A DNA stretch of 64,000 bases from contig NC_059558.1 in the NCBI RefSeq assembly GCF_905220415.1, positions 5,716,501-5,780,500 of the forward strand, in the 5' to 3' direction. The DNA comes from Colias croceus. Taxonomy: Eukaryota; Arthropoda; Insecta; Lepidoptera; Pieridae. A program made the position numbers and the translations under genes. The notes under the pieces are model-generated. The model saw nothing but the letters and a program-made list of their open reading frames with translations. It ran no database searches and was not told the DNA's origin. This document shows positions 12,001 to 21,484 of the stretch, in pieces (position 1 is the stretch's first letter; every line of letters starts with the position of its first letter).

Positions 12001-12853
12001 CGTTCGCATTTATAATATTAGTAGGATTTTTAAATCCTTTAGGTATGTACAATGTACATATATTTATTATTTTAGAAAATACTTCATTACCTATGCAATC
12101 GTATGCCCGGCCAAGACAAACTCATATGGACTCGGAGCAAGAGGCAAGATATATTTTATCTTAACTATATTGTACAATAGTTTAAAAATACGGAACTTTA
12201 ACGTTTTATACAATAACAAATTGTTTTTATTCATCGCAAATCTACTATGTAAGTATCATCGGACCAGTTGTTCCCGACTCCCGAGATTAGCTTGCTCAAA
12301 CAAACAAACTCTTCAGCTTTTATAATATTAGTACTCCTATTACATGCTCGTCGTATTTGAATCAGTAGCTATTATTCTAGATATACTGAGCTAGACAGTA
12401 ATAAGATATCAGATAAGTTTAGATTTTTGCCGCTTTCATATAAAAAAATATTATACCTAACTATCATATGAAGTAGGTAACGTTAACATCGACTTTTAAC
12501 TGTGACTATACGTAGTATATTATTATTAGTCTGTGCTATAAAGTAGTGTAGTTTTTGTATTCGTAATTTCGTAGGGTAGGTACAATTTTTTAATTAGGTA
12601 ACTATGTACTTTAATATACATGTATGCCTACAACTGCATAAAGATAAATTTTGTTTTGAAAACAAAACTACCTACTATTTCTTTTATCATGTTATTTAAA
12701 TATGTACCTAACGATGATTAACGGTACTTATCAATAAAATCATTGTCTGGTCTTGTTATTTATTTTGATACTTAATAAAAATTACATTTTATTTTACAGA
12801 TTTACAATACGATGTTATCAAAAAGCAAAGGAAGGTCGTCGGATAATAAATAA
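1..12853 (+). CDS. SLC9C1: SLC9C-type (sperm-specific) Na+/H+ exchanger, 3' part
   Basis: Partial multi-exon gene; the transporter and voltage-sensor exons lie off the left edge. Exons with consistent phase: <1-92, 746-857, 1384-1559, 5185-5303, 6422-6566, 7452-7555, 9999-10146, 10518-10671, 11129-11211, 11604-11634, 12076-12143, 12800-12853. Exons 746-5303 encode a cyclic-nucleotide-binding-like domain (GDQPKGLYILVSG; NRPYNYTVRCES). Exons 6422-10146 encode the conserved region after it (LESSMWREIGIKL; PPCYIPR; KLLIVPAK). The tail is basic, then Ser/Gln-rich. Family knowledge: SLC9C proteins are flagellar exchangers joining an NHE core, voltage sensor and CNBD. The donor at 6567 (GTTATT) is weak. 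The last junction needs a GC-AG intron; otherwise exon 12076 reads through to a TAA at 12163-12165. AATAAA lies at 12849 and 12930. Family assignment is by motif memory. Confidence 0.75.
1101..1284 (+). mobile_element. Lep1-like Helitron
   Basis: Starts TCTATACTAATATTATAAAG and ends AGCAGCTAG, with the GTTTGTTTG block after the head. It lies in an SLC9C intron 100 nt before exon 1384. Confidence 0.75.
1690..1835 (-). mobile_element. tRNA-derived SINE, dimeric head
   Basis: On the minus strand two successive tRNA-like B boxes can be read (GGTTCGAATCC near 1765 and GGTTGGAATCC near 1720), each flanked by GC-rich tRNA-like arms (GCGGTCGGGCCGTCGCCCG; GGCATCGCACTGG). There is no single cloverleaf, so this is a SINE head rather than a tRNA gene. 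Confidence 0.5.
2225..2358 (+). mobile_element. Lep1-like Helitron, 5'-truncated fragment
   Basis: Matches the internal and 3' part of the copy at 10686-10885 (CCGATTTGAAAAATT, GTTAGATAGCCCATTTATCG, CGGAGCACAGC) but lacks the head and ends without CTAG. Confidence 0.55.
2522..5081. mobile_element. ISL2EU-type DNA transposon, 2,560 bp
   Basis: Terminal inverted repeats AGGCATGACGA (2522-2532) and TCGTCATGCCT (5071-5081), 11 bp perfect and extending to about 14 bp with one mismatch. The flanking duplication is AT (2520-2521 and 5082-5083); removing the element plus one AT restores the Helitron sequence. A 2-bp AT duplication with a THAP plus DDE transposase is what is known for ISL2EU (IS4EU). 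No second (YqaJ) ORF is seen. Confidence 0.8.
2935..4815 (-). pseudogene. THAP-domain DDE transposase, inactivated
   Basis: Exons 4815-4624, 4469-4211 and 4109-2935. Exon 1 is a THAP zinc finger (CAVPQC...HVPNKK...W...YFCEDHFD). Exon 2 continues with the usual post-THAP stretch (DMENYMQYHVMKSV, KPGCMPHKFTCQ). Exon 3 holds a DDE_Tnp_4 domain ending with RPPSV and ASLRIHVERV. It is broken by a frameshift between about 3745 and 3790, an in-frame TAA at 3427-3425, and a second frameshift near 3056-3063. The first catalytic Asp appears replaced (IINC where the family has I-D-C). The later GYGGRISD and ADRGF motifs remain. It supplied the enzyme of the surrounding element and is now dead. Confidence 0.8.
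5468..5605 (-). mobile_element. Helitron fragment
   Basis: Contains GCCCGCCCCTGTTTCGCCCG, then the CGGTCCAGTAGTTCCGGAGA and AAACAAACAAAA blocks shared by reversed Lep1 copies. Both ends are diverged. Confidence 0.5.
5640..6048. mobile_element. hAT-type foldback element, 409 bp
   Basis: Terminal repeats CAGGCGCGGTCCCAG (5640-5654) and CTGGGACCGCGCCTG (6034-6048), flanked by a perfect 8-bp duplication TTTATAGT (5632-5639, 6049-6056). Long inverted arms lie around 5690-5735 and 5870-5925, and there is a G-run near 5980. Eight-bp duplications suggest hAT. It lies in an SLC9C intron. Confidence 0.75.
6171..6394 (+). mobile_element. Lep1-like Helitron
   Basis: Starts TCTACACTAATATTATAAAG and ends GCCGCCGGCGGAAAGCTAG with the terminal GC hairpin typical of Helitrons. 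Its CTAG end is 28 nt before SLC9C exon 6422. Confidence 0.8.
6590..6750 (+). repeat. Foldback repeat with GAAGTTTCACTTC arms
   Basis: Shares CCAAAATCGTCGC, CATGACGTGACGG, CTTGAAATTTTACTCT and AAAGAAGTTTCACTTC with copies at 19133-19264, 45905-46012, 48565-48735 and 58650-58808. It begins about 25 nt after SLC9C exon 6422-6566. Confidence 0.65.
6849..7037 (+). mobile_element. Helitron, second head type
   Basis: Head TATAAAACAAAGTCGCTTTC and tail GGGCGAAGCCGCGGGCGG...CTAG. A reversed copy is at 42247-42432. The tail is shared with Lep1 but the head is not. Confidence 0.55.
7261..7426. mobile_element. TTA-type MITE, copy 1
   Basis: Inverted ends GGGCC...TTTTTCAATCCTTGG and CCAAGGATTGAAAAATC...GCCC with TTA on both sides (7258-7260, 7427-7429). 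Same family as 31398-31563 and 41483-41671. A 3-bp TTA duplication suggests a PIF/Harbinger origin. Confidence 0.7.
8384..9276. mobile_element. TIR element inside a Helitron, about 893 bp
   Basis: Inverted ends GGAGAATGCCCAT (8384-8396) and ATGGGCATTCTCC (9264-9276). The flanks GCCAAA and TTTCATC join to the Helitron consensus with no clear target duplication. No transposase was seen. Confidence 0.65.
8781..8804 (+). repeat. (GTT)n microsatellite
   Basis: About eight GTT units inside the 8384-9276 element. Confidence 0.9.
10686..10885 (+). mobile_element. Lep1-like Helitron
   Basis: Head TCTGTACTAATATTATAAAG and end GAGCACAGCTAG. It starts 15 nt after SLC9C exon 10518-10671. Confidence 0.75.
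10905..11075 (-). mobile_element. Helitron fragment
   Basis: TCTCCGCCCGCG, then GCATAGTTCCCGTTCCCGTG and ACAAAACCTATCC as in reversed Lep1 copies. It fades before exon 11129. Confidence 0.5.
11836..12026 (-). mobile_element. Lep1-like Helitron
   Basis: Reversed: CTAG at 11836, GTTCCCGTTCCCG, and a terminal TTCGCATTTATAATATTAGT head. It ends 50 nt before exon 12076. A reversed fragment of another copy lies at about 12265-12335. Confidence 0.7.
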
Positions 12854-15053
12854 AATTGATTTTTTTATAGAGTATGATTGAGTGTGAGATGAGAATTTGT
12901 AATATACATTTGTGATTTTATATTTATGTAATAAATATATTTATTTATTTAGAAATGAAACAAATAATATTTAATTGATTTTTTTATTTTAAAGTACAAG
13001 AACATAAACCATTAAGGGTCAACATTTAAATAATGTTTTTAATTACTTAAATAGTGATTCAGTAATATAGTTAGAAATGAAAATATAAAAAACACTGCAC
13101 TTGAAAACTATATACCTGGATCTTGGCTATATGTATAGTATAACAAAAACAATTTATTTATTAAAATTCAGTAACTAGGAAAGATATGGGTTATCTATAC
13201 AAAATAAATTATATAACTATTTTATACGAAAACATAGTATATTTATTAGGCAGCCTTATCACTTAGTAGTGATCTCTTCCAGGCAACTGCGGCAAAAGAT
13301 AATTATCAGCTCAATAAAATTAAATAGTATGTTGTTACTATACATATAGTCAAGGTATATAGTTTTCAAGTGAGTACATACATAATATATATACCAAGAA
13401 GGAATGATATTATAACGCAGCCAATAAAAAATACCTGTATTTTACATAAATATTTGTATAAATAAATGGTTTCGTAATAAAATAACTGCAAAATACAATT
13501 AAAATTATTGTAACAAACATGTTATCATAAAACAACTCAAACAATTATTACTATTAATTCGTCCCAATTTAAGTACTTACAATTTCTTACAAAAATAATA
13601 ATTTTTACAATTTTGAATAATGATAAAATAAATGCTGTGGGAATGCCGTAAATAAATATCAAGCAGTCTTTGCTGTAGTTTTACCAATTATATAAAAAAT
13701 AAACAAACATTTTACTGAATTTAAACTGTATGTAGTTAATTTTTATCTTATTATTCACATATTATATTATGTTACATTTAACAAGAAACAGCAACTATTG
13801 ATAGTACATAAATATGTCAATAAAATTTGCTTACACACTAAAGTGAACAATGGAAGTAAATCGAAATATCTAAAATAATTGCACTCAAGAAAACAAAGGT
13901 TAAGAATTCAGTTCATAAAAACGTCTAAAACTAATTAATTTTTGATCCTTTTATTTTTTCATTAAATATTTAATTCCAAGTTATAATCAAAATGTGTTTG
14001 AAGCAGACCGTATAATTAAAAATATTAATAAAGTTATAAGTCAACCAAAATAACTTGCTAGATATTTTCAGTCAAAAAGAATTATTTTAAAAAGATTTAT
14101 ATTTTGTTTAGTTCCAGCAAGTTCGGATAACAATTAACAACTACATAACATTAATTATTATCTAAGTAACACTATCTTTATCATGAATAAATTGTAGATA
14201 TGATTATCAATGTGATTTCAATTTTGTGTTTTTTCTAGTATCGTTCTTGCAAGATCGACCTGCACATTTTACCATATTTATTCGTAAATATGAAAAAAAT
14301 CCCTAGAGAAACGCACTTCGATAGCACTCAACCACGACTACGAGCGCTTGCGGCGGGAACGTCGTGTTGTTCCCACCTGTGCCTACTGTTCCCATTTCGT
14401 TGTTCGCACTCTATAGACACAGACTATACTCTACCATAGACAATCAAACTTCAAAGATAATCTAACAAATATTTTATAAAAAATAAAAGGACCAAATAAA
14501 TGAATGCCTTGATTAGGTTGCTATAGAAAGATGGCAGTATCTTGGTATTGATACTAAGTTGTAACTTAAAGTTATAAGTTATTCTGATATAATAATTATT
14601 ATATAGTTTATGTACTTCTTAATATATCAATCTAATCATATGGCTATTGAACTAAATAAATCTAAATGATATAAAAGCAACCATTTAGATTTATTCAGCC
14701 CTTGTTACTTATGTTAGGTGTTTCTTCATTTACACAGCTGTTATAACATTTAAAACTATCCACTGACTTTGAATAATAACCTTATTGGTAGAAATTTTTA
14801 TTTTTTTAACTCTAACGACATCTTAAATAACACTATCATTGTATTTAAAATATCTACATACTGTAACAATAATTCTAAAACTATTTGAAGACATTAATTC
14901 TTGACTGTTGATAAAGAAAAACACCTAGCATAAGTAATTTTTCACTCATAATACTTTTAGATTACTCATGTCTACAATTTCCATCAAAAAAGGATTTTAG
15001 GGAATAATAAACTCGAGTAACGAAAAAATAAGTATGAGTTATTAGTTGGATAT
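12854..15053. other. Convergent 3' flanks of SLC9C and DAP1
   Basis: AT-rich, with no ORF of note. AATAAA for the plus-strand gene is near 12930. TTTATT strings near 12935-12950, 14692 and 14796 could serve DAP1 on the minus strand, so the 3' UTR of DAP1 may be long. One foldback element (13098-13372) is present; nothing else is recognised. Confidence 0.6.
13098..13372. mobile_element. Foldback MITE
   Basis: The arms CACTTGAAAACTATATACC (13098) and GGTATATAGTTTTCAAGTG (ending 13372) are inverse. Both continue into CTATATGTATAGTA-type sequence, with a 6-7 nt insertion in the left arm. Confidence 0.6.
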
Positions 15054-15846
15054 CTACTTGCGAGGTTGTTGGATATTAGGGCAGGGTTTAACATTAATAT
15101 GAGCTGGTGGCTTAGGGCTGTGAGCTATTTGCGCTGCTTGTGGCGTGAAGTCAGCGTTGCCCCTGTTTGGAGCCCCAGCAATTGATACTGGGTTGGACGG
15201 AACTGGCGAAGGTCCAGAGAGACCGGTCAGGTCCTCTGTTGGTGGCGAATCTTTTGCGTCCTTCGAGTGAGGGACTTTGTGTTGAGTGATTCGCATACCC
15301 CCGGCTTTGACTGTAAACACATAGAGAGTATGTCTATAAAATATTTTAAAAATATTTTTAACATGTATTAAATAGTAAATACATCGAATGACAATGATAT
15401 TAACAAATGCATTCTTATTTGAACAGACTTGTAGCTGCCATCAAAGCATAATATTATAAAAGTTGTTTACGAAAAAAAAGATTTGGGTAGCAACCTGTTT
15501 TTCATGTTAGGCGTAGGTAAATAAATTTGATACAGTTGATAGTAATGTATTCAATGACCTTGAAATATGTTCTTTGTTTAATAACAGAGGCATCGTATTC
15601 TTGCATATATGCTTATATGCTTTTCAAGGTGACTTATATTACAATGATGATTAACTTTCACAATTACAAGTTTAAAATAAACCTTTGATATCGACTTAGA
15701 ATAATTATCAAAAGCTAGATTTATCCTATGGGAGGAATTGTTGAGGCAAATGGCATTTCAAGTATAATGTAAACAAAGAAATTAAAATCCTTACCTGCGG
15801 GAGGATGTCCCGCTTTAAGTTGAGAGCTATCTTCAGTAGACGACAT
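15054..15846 (-). CDS. DAP1: Death-associated protein 1 (DAP1)
   Basis: Two coding exons, 15846-15795 and 15310-15054, joined by a GTAAGG...TTTACAG intron (phase 1), giving 102 aa; I recall about the same length for vertebrate DAP1. The family signatures KAGHPPA and VKAGGMRI span the junction. AAQIAH and the C-terminal IQQPRK close the protein. It is proline-rich, has no membrane segment, and probably is largely disordered. Known role in vertebrates: a small cytosolic mTOR substrate that restrains autophagy. The ATG at 15846 is the only in-frame start giving the family N-terminus (MSSTEDSSQLKAG). It is convergent with SLC9C. Confidence 0.93.
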
Positions 15847-16138
15847 GTTTTTATAAGTTTGAAATATAAAATTTGTAACTATAAAATCTGATAGGTAAGC
15901 AATCGGCGTAAATATTATTTTTAATTCGTAATTTATGACAACGTGTAAGTAAAACGATGACACGATTGCAGCGTCATACAGATATTAAAAGTATCGTATG
16001 TCAAGTTGTCATGTGTCAAAACTAGTAAATATTTAAATCTGTACTTTACACAGATAATAAATATATTTTTAACCTATTACCACAGCCTATTACCAATAAA
16101 GAATCACAGTAATGTGGAGGAGGCATTATACACTCTTA

Positions 16139-16300
16139 GGGCGTATTCAGAAAGAAAGCTTGAAACTTATAAGCGCTTATCGGCGCTTGTCAATGCTCAA
16201 ACCAGCTTGTCAAAACCAGCATTGACAAGCTTGTCAAAACCAGCATTGACAAGCACCGATAAGCGCTTATAAGTTTCAAGCTTTCTTTCTGAATACGCCC
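16139..16300. mobile_element. Foldback MITE, 162 bp
   Basis: Long inverted ends: GGGCGTATTCAGAAAGAAAG at 16139 and the inverse ending at 16300, continuing through CTTATAAGCGCTTATCGG. The core holds two copies of a CTTGTCAAAACCAGCATTGA unit. The flanks TTA and ATA suggest a decayed 3-bp duplication. Confidence 0.75.
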
Positions 16301-16589
16301 ATAAGATCAAAAACGTTATATACTATTATTGACTATTATAGTATTACTTTAGCAGAGAAACTATTATGTTGAAAAAATGTTGAAAAATAGTAATTTGCTA
16401 TGTTACCTTACGGCATAGTATTTAGCTTAAGGCAAATTATTGAGATTGTAAATTTATGAATAAAGTGCATTATAGAGTCTATAGGGAAAGCGTTAGTTCT
16501 AAAATATTACCATTACTAAGTTGTTGTATCATTAACAAAAAAGTCGAAGTACCTACGGAAAGTTTTTAGTCACTTTTTAGTCATGATTT

Positions 16590-16765
16590 GTGTGTTCCTG
16601 TTGGTCTTAGCCACAGGTCTTAGCGTGATGATATAATATTATAAGCCTTTAGTCTTCCTCGATGAATGGGCTATCTAAACTCGGAAAGAATTTTTCAAAT
16701 CGGACCAGCTGTAGTTCCCGAGTTCAAGCAAACAAATTCTTCAGCTTTGTAGTATTGTAGTAAGT
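16590..16765 (-). mobile_element. Helitron, eroded
   Basis: Reversed Lep1 blocks: TGTTGGTCTTAG, GCGTGATGATAT, ATGGGCTATCTAA, TCGGACCAGC, TTCAGCTTTGTAGTATTGTA. Neither terminus is intact. Confidence 0.55.
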
Positions 16766-16871
16766 ATAGATATTATAATGATCAACATTTCTGATAATTT
16801 CAAATGTTGTGTGAAACTGAGCGCACAGAACTCCATTTTTTAAGAAAGGTAATAAATAAAACAAGTTATTT

Positions 16872-19800
16872 CTATTTCCAGGCTTTTATTCTTATTTTCC
16901 TTGGTGGTATGACAACATCAACATCATCCCGGCTTGGTTTTGCTATATCATTTTGAACTTCCAGCACCATGCGTAACATGAAATTAATAACATGACTGCA
17001 GGTTCCTTCCCTCAGTTTAGGCAAAATTTCATTTGGAAGTATTTTGCCGTTTAAATTTATTGACTGGTGCGACAACGAAGCAAGGAGTCGTTTCAGGATA
17101 TCAACTTTCTTGTTCGCCACTAGAGGGCGCAGTCTTATTACGAAGCGTAGGAAGTACTCTAATAACATGATGTCTTCCTGAAAGAAAATAGTATTTTAAT
17201 GATAGATTAAAATAATTACAGCACACTTATCATACTTACCTATGTACAAATTAGTATATTATTTACGAAAACACAACTGGAACGTGTTGGGTTCTCTACC
17301 TACTCTTTTTCCATTACATAGTTATTTTTATTTTAACTAGTCGGAATCAAGGAAAGACAATACAACATCATTATATTAATGTCGCGTATTATATTTACCA
17401 TTTGTAGAGCTTTTATACACGTCTCCACATTAGTGGAACGGCTCACGATATTTGAAAGATCCTCTTTGTCCAAAACAGGGCACTTTAGTCCTTCTAGCCA
17501 TTGAAATAACAGTCCTGTTAAGATTATTGGATCCTCCTGTAAATATTATAAAAAAATACAATACGCACAGTAGAGCTTAATTATTGTATATTGCATAGAA
17601 CTTTAGGTAGAAGCACAGAATACATAATAGTAGCGTAGTATATTATTATAAAGTCTGTGATAGTAGCTAAAGTAGGAGTATATAAAATACATAATAATGT
17701 TTACTTTGCTTGTAGGAACTACACTTATTAAGAAAATGTAGAGCAAATAGTAAATCATTTTAATATATTATATACTTAGTTACCTATATTTTTTTAAGGA
17801 GTACCTAGTTAATATGAAATATTGCCTAACTAGTGGTCCGCCCCGGCTTCGCCCGTGGTACATATTTCGGACTAAAAGGTAGCCTATGTCCTTTCTCGGG
17901 TATCAAAATATCTCCATACCAAATTTCATGCAAATTGGTTATGGCGTGATTGAGTAACAGACAGACAGACAGACAGAGTTGCTTTCGCATTTATAATATT
18001 AGTATGGATTACGTATTCTTGGCCGTAGCAAAGTTAATATTTATACTATACTAATAGTACTATAGCAATAGCTAACTTTATATTATGTAGCAATATCGTA
18101 GTGTTTTATATTTTATCAAATAGCGCCAAAGTTATATCTAAGTAAAATATTAAAAGAGTATAAATTACACTTTCGCAAATTTTTCATAAAATATTATATG
18201 AAAAAATACCTCTTCATCAATCCGGCTCATAGCTTCCCTCCTTTGATTGATCTCAGTGCGTAATTGTTTGAGGTACTTGAGTTTCTCTTCTGGAAGACTT
18301 TGATGATCGGCTATAAATGCCTAGAATAAGGATTTAGATTTAATAAAGTTGATGTACCTAGCGCTTGCGATTTATTTATGCATCTGATGGAAGATATTTA
18401 GAGATAAAAAAAAACTTGAGCGATGTCAAGGGACATCCGGATGGAACGAAGTGTTAAGTTAGAGAGAGACAGACAGAGAACCACGCGCACGCCGCACAGC
18501 TTACAACTCTAGCAAAAAGGGTCGTGACAACTTTTCGTAAGAATTTTTTCCGACTAGCCCCCTTTCACAACGCGCGATAAGGAACTTCTTTCCAATATAT
18601 TTTCTGATATGATATGTAGCATTTTTAAAGCTAAAGCTTATAGCTTTTCATGCTGCTATTTATTAAAGTTCAGAGAATTTGAATTAATGTGTTTATATTC
18701 AATTCATCAATGATATAACATATTATGTACCTACTGCTAAAATTAAGTTTCATATATTATCTGTGGTTTCATATAAGGTTAAACAAAATCTTACTTCGTA
18801 AACCTGAACTGCAGCTATACTTCCTTCAGTTCCCGTATACTTGCTCACAGCCTCCAGATTTCTTTCCACATCTTCCTCCACTGCGCTCCGCCATTCTACC
18901 ATTGGTAGATTCGTTGGTTGGCCTAACATTAAAAATATATAATATAATACTTATTGATATAGTGCTAGGCGCTAGCAGCGTTTTAGATCAAATTTGTTAA
19001 TAATAAAGACTTTTTTTCATCAACTTTGAAATAGGGTAAGAAAAGTCACGGCACTGGTGTATCCGTTGCTGAAATGGCAGACCCTAGCTTGCGCATTAGT
19101 ATGACATGGAACGGCGAAAATTTACAACACTTTTGAAGTGAAACTTCTTTACGCGCGTTGAGAGTAAAATTTCAAGATTACATCAATAGCAATACCGTCA
19201 CGTCATGGAGTACGGCGACGATTTTGGTAGGTATCTTTGAATTTTGCCAAAGAAGTTTCACTCCTGACACGTGCTCACACGATCTTTTTATTAAGTTGCT
19301 TCGATATACCATTATGTATTTCTTCAGGCGTAGTCAAATCGGGAGGTTTTCCTTGTATTAGCTTGTAGCAAATAAATGACTTGTAGAAAGGTCTGTTTTT
19401 AATACTATAGTCCAGACCGGCACTTTTCTGACATCCACATAACTTGAGCAGCCGTTCGCAGAGACAGTAGACTATCTGAAATTTGGAAGTTTATAAAATG
19501 AGGAGTTTTCTTTTATATTAGGAAATGCATGATTTATTATTTATTAAAATCTGAATTTCAACAGTTTAGCTTATCATTGCTCTCTACTCTGTAAAATACC
19601 ATACAATAAAGTGAATAAACTGAAACTATTTGATTATAGTTTACGCTGAAAAATCCAACACAAAGAGAGATTATTCAGACATAAGAATACCAATTTAGTT
19701 CAATAGGGTCATAGAATATTATAATCGAAGTGTGATTCAGAAACTAACTACTTCATTTAAATAATAACGAGTTCATCGTAACTGTAAATGTTTAATTCAT

Positions 19801-19937
19801 TTCACAGTACTGTTGTAGTCTATACATATAATAAATCTGTAGAAGGGTCAATTCTGTACATTGAAAATATTGAAAAAATAAATAGCAGGGGGTGTTACTG
19901 GATCGATACCAAACCCAAATATGTGATTAAAAAATTT

Positions 19938-19978
<41 letters not shown>

Positions 19979-21484
19979 ATGTGAAGACATCACGTGAAAA
20001 CTAACGGTTCGATTTCGATGAAACTTGGTATAATTATACCTTATTACCCTGGGCGTAAAATAGGATACTTTTTATCCTGGAAAAATACGAAGAAAAAAAT
20101 TAATCTTAATTTTTCAGTTTTATCCATAGACGTTTGTTCTGTAGAACCGCGAACACACGTTGCGTATTATTATAGGCCTAACTGTATTTGGGTCCAATAG
20201 ATATTTATAAGATGTCATTGTCAGAGATCTCAAAATGGAGAAATAAACCATCCACGCGAAGGCCGACATCCGCGCGGACGGAGTCGCGGGCGGAAGCTAG
20301 TTAAAAAATAAAAATGTGTGCGTGTACTAGTTGTACACACGTAAGAAGTGAAACTTCTTTATGACCTTATTTTTCAAAAAATAATTTACTATATGCAACT
20401 TTACAGAAATATGCCGAATCACGCATGGTAGGGATAAGAAAAAAATGGCGCGTAACGGAAAAATGTCACGCGTAACGAAAAAATGTTACACTAAATTTTT
20501 TTCCAACCCCGATAAAGAAGATTCACTTCAAAAATATTTAGGCGTCTGAAAGCTCTCCCCTCAGAAAGACGTTTATGAAAAGATAACAGAGTAAATATAT
20601 AAAAAAAATAACACTTTATAACAACCTTAGGTAATTCTCTAAATACACGTTCATCGATGCCATGTAGCGTAGCTCGTTGTCGATGTAAATACTGTCGAAG
20701 AGTGAATTCACATGTCTTTGGATCCTTCGTCAACAATATAGACTCCCTGAAGGACAAGAAATAGATTTAATACACGAAAAATTCAATTAAAAAATTAAAT
20801 GAATTAACTGTAAGGCCGCGTTTCCATCTGCAAGTTTTCCGCAAAAAATGTCCGACAGTCTGTCAGCTACTTGCAAGTCTACTTGCAGGTGGAAACGCGG
20901 GATTAGACTTGCAAGCTGCTGTCAGACAGAATGTCGGACATTTCTTGCAGATGGACAGGCGGCCTAAGTATAAACTCGTATTAATTAATAAATACGGAAT
21001 ACGTGTTATATTTAACTAACTTAAACGTTAGAGTTTAGACTACATAGTTACATACATAAAAAAATATACCGGCCGAATTTATAACCTCCTCTTTTCTACA
21101 CAGTCGGCTATAAATAAATAAGAAATGGATAATTTTGCTAAGGTTTTTATTAGAGTGGCGTTGAGGAATTTTTTTTATGTGCGTGTTTGCCACTGAAATT
21201 TTTTAAAATTGCTTGTATCTTCAGGTGTATTAGATTAAGGTTTAGATTTCTTGGTTTAGATTAACAATTTGATTGAATGTTCCTTATAAACACGACTCAC
21301 TTCGAGCTAAAAACGACCGTCTGCGGTAGAATATAGTGTTCAAACTGCTGCACACACAGTATCTGGCCACTGGTCTGCACGGATCTTGGCCGCTTCTTCC
21401 TTACCAAGCGGATGGCGTCGTTCGCCCTAATGCGAAGGGAGTACACGAGGTAGCAGGCGATGAGCACTCCCGTTCTACCTAGAC
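16872..21484 (-). CDS. PTPDC1: PTPDC1 3' exons (C-loop arginine, P-loop end and C-terminal region)
   Basis: Exon 21484-21318 starts inside the P-loop (GLGRTGVLIACYLV) and continues KRPRSVQTSGQILCVQQFEHY. Exon 20742-20626 has DPKTCEFTLRQYLHRQRATL. Exon 19475-19310 opens IVYCLCERLLKLCGC. Exons 18922-18795 and 18320-18210 are charged and probably helical (EEKLKYLKQLRTEINQRREA). Exon 17536-17399 has LLFQWLEGLKCPVLDKEDL. The last exon ends RKIRIKAWK at the stop, 16874-16872. Introns of 0.5-1.4 kb carry a Helitron (17830-18008), a foldback repeat (19133-19264) and a MITE (20814-20964). Confidence 0.9.

Larger units (their letters stand above)
15847..16871. other. Region between DAP1 and PTPDC1
   Basis: DAP1 5' flank, then a foldback MITE (16139-16300) and a reversed Helitron (16590-16765). 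The 3' UTR of PTPDC1 must lie in the right part, but no convincing minus-strand AATAAA was found near the stop codon. Confidence 0.5.

Noticed and set aside
18420..18600. GC-richer stretch between PTPDC1 exons 9 and 10 considered as an extra exon.
   Set aside because: No open frame with both splice sites in phase; exons 18922-18795 and 18320-18210 already join in phase 0.
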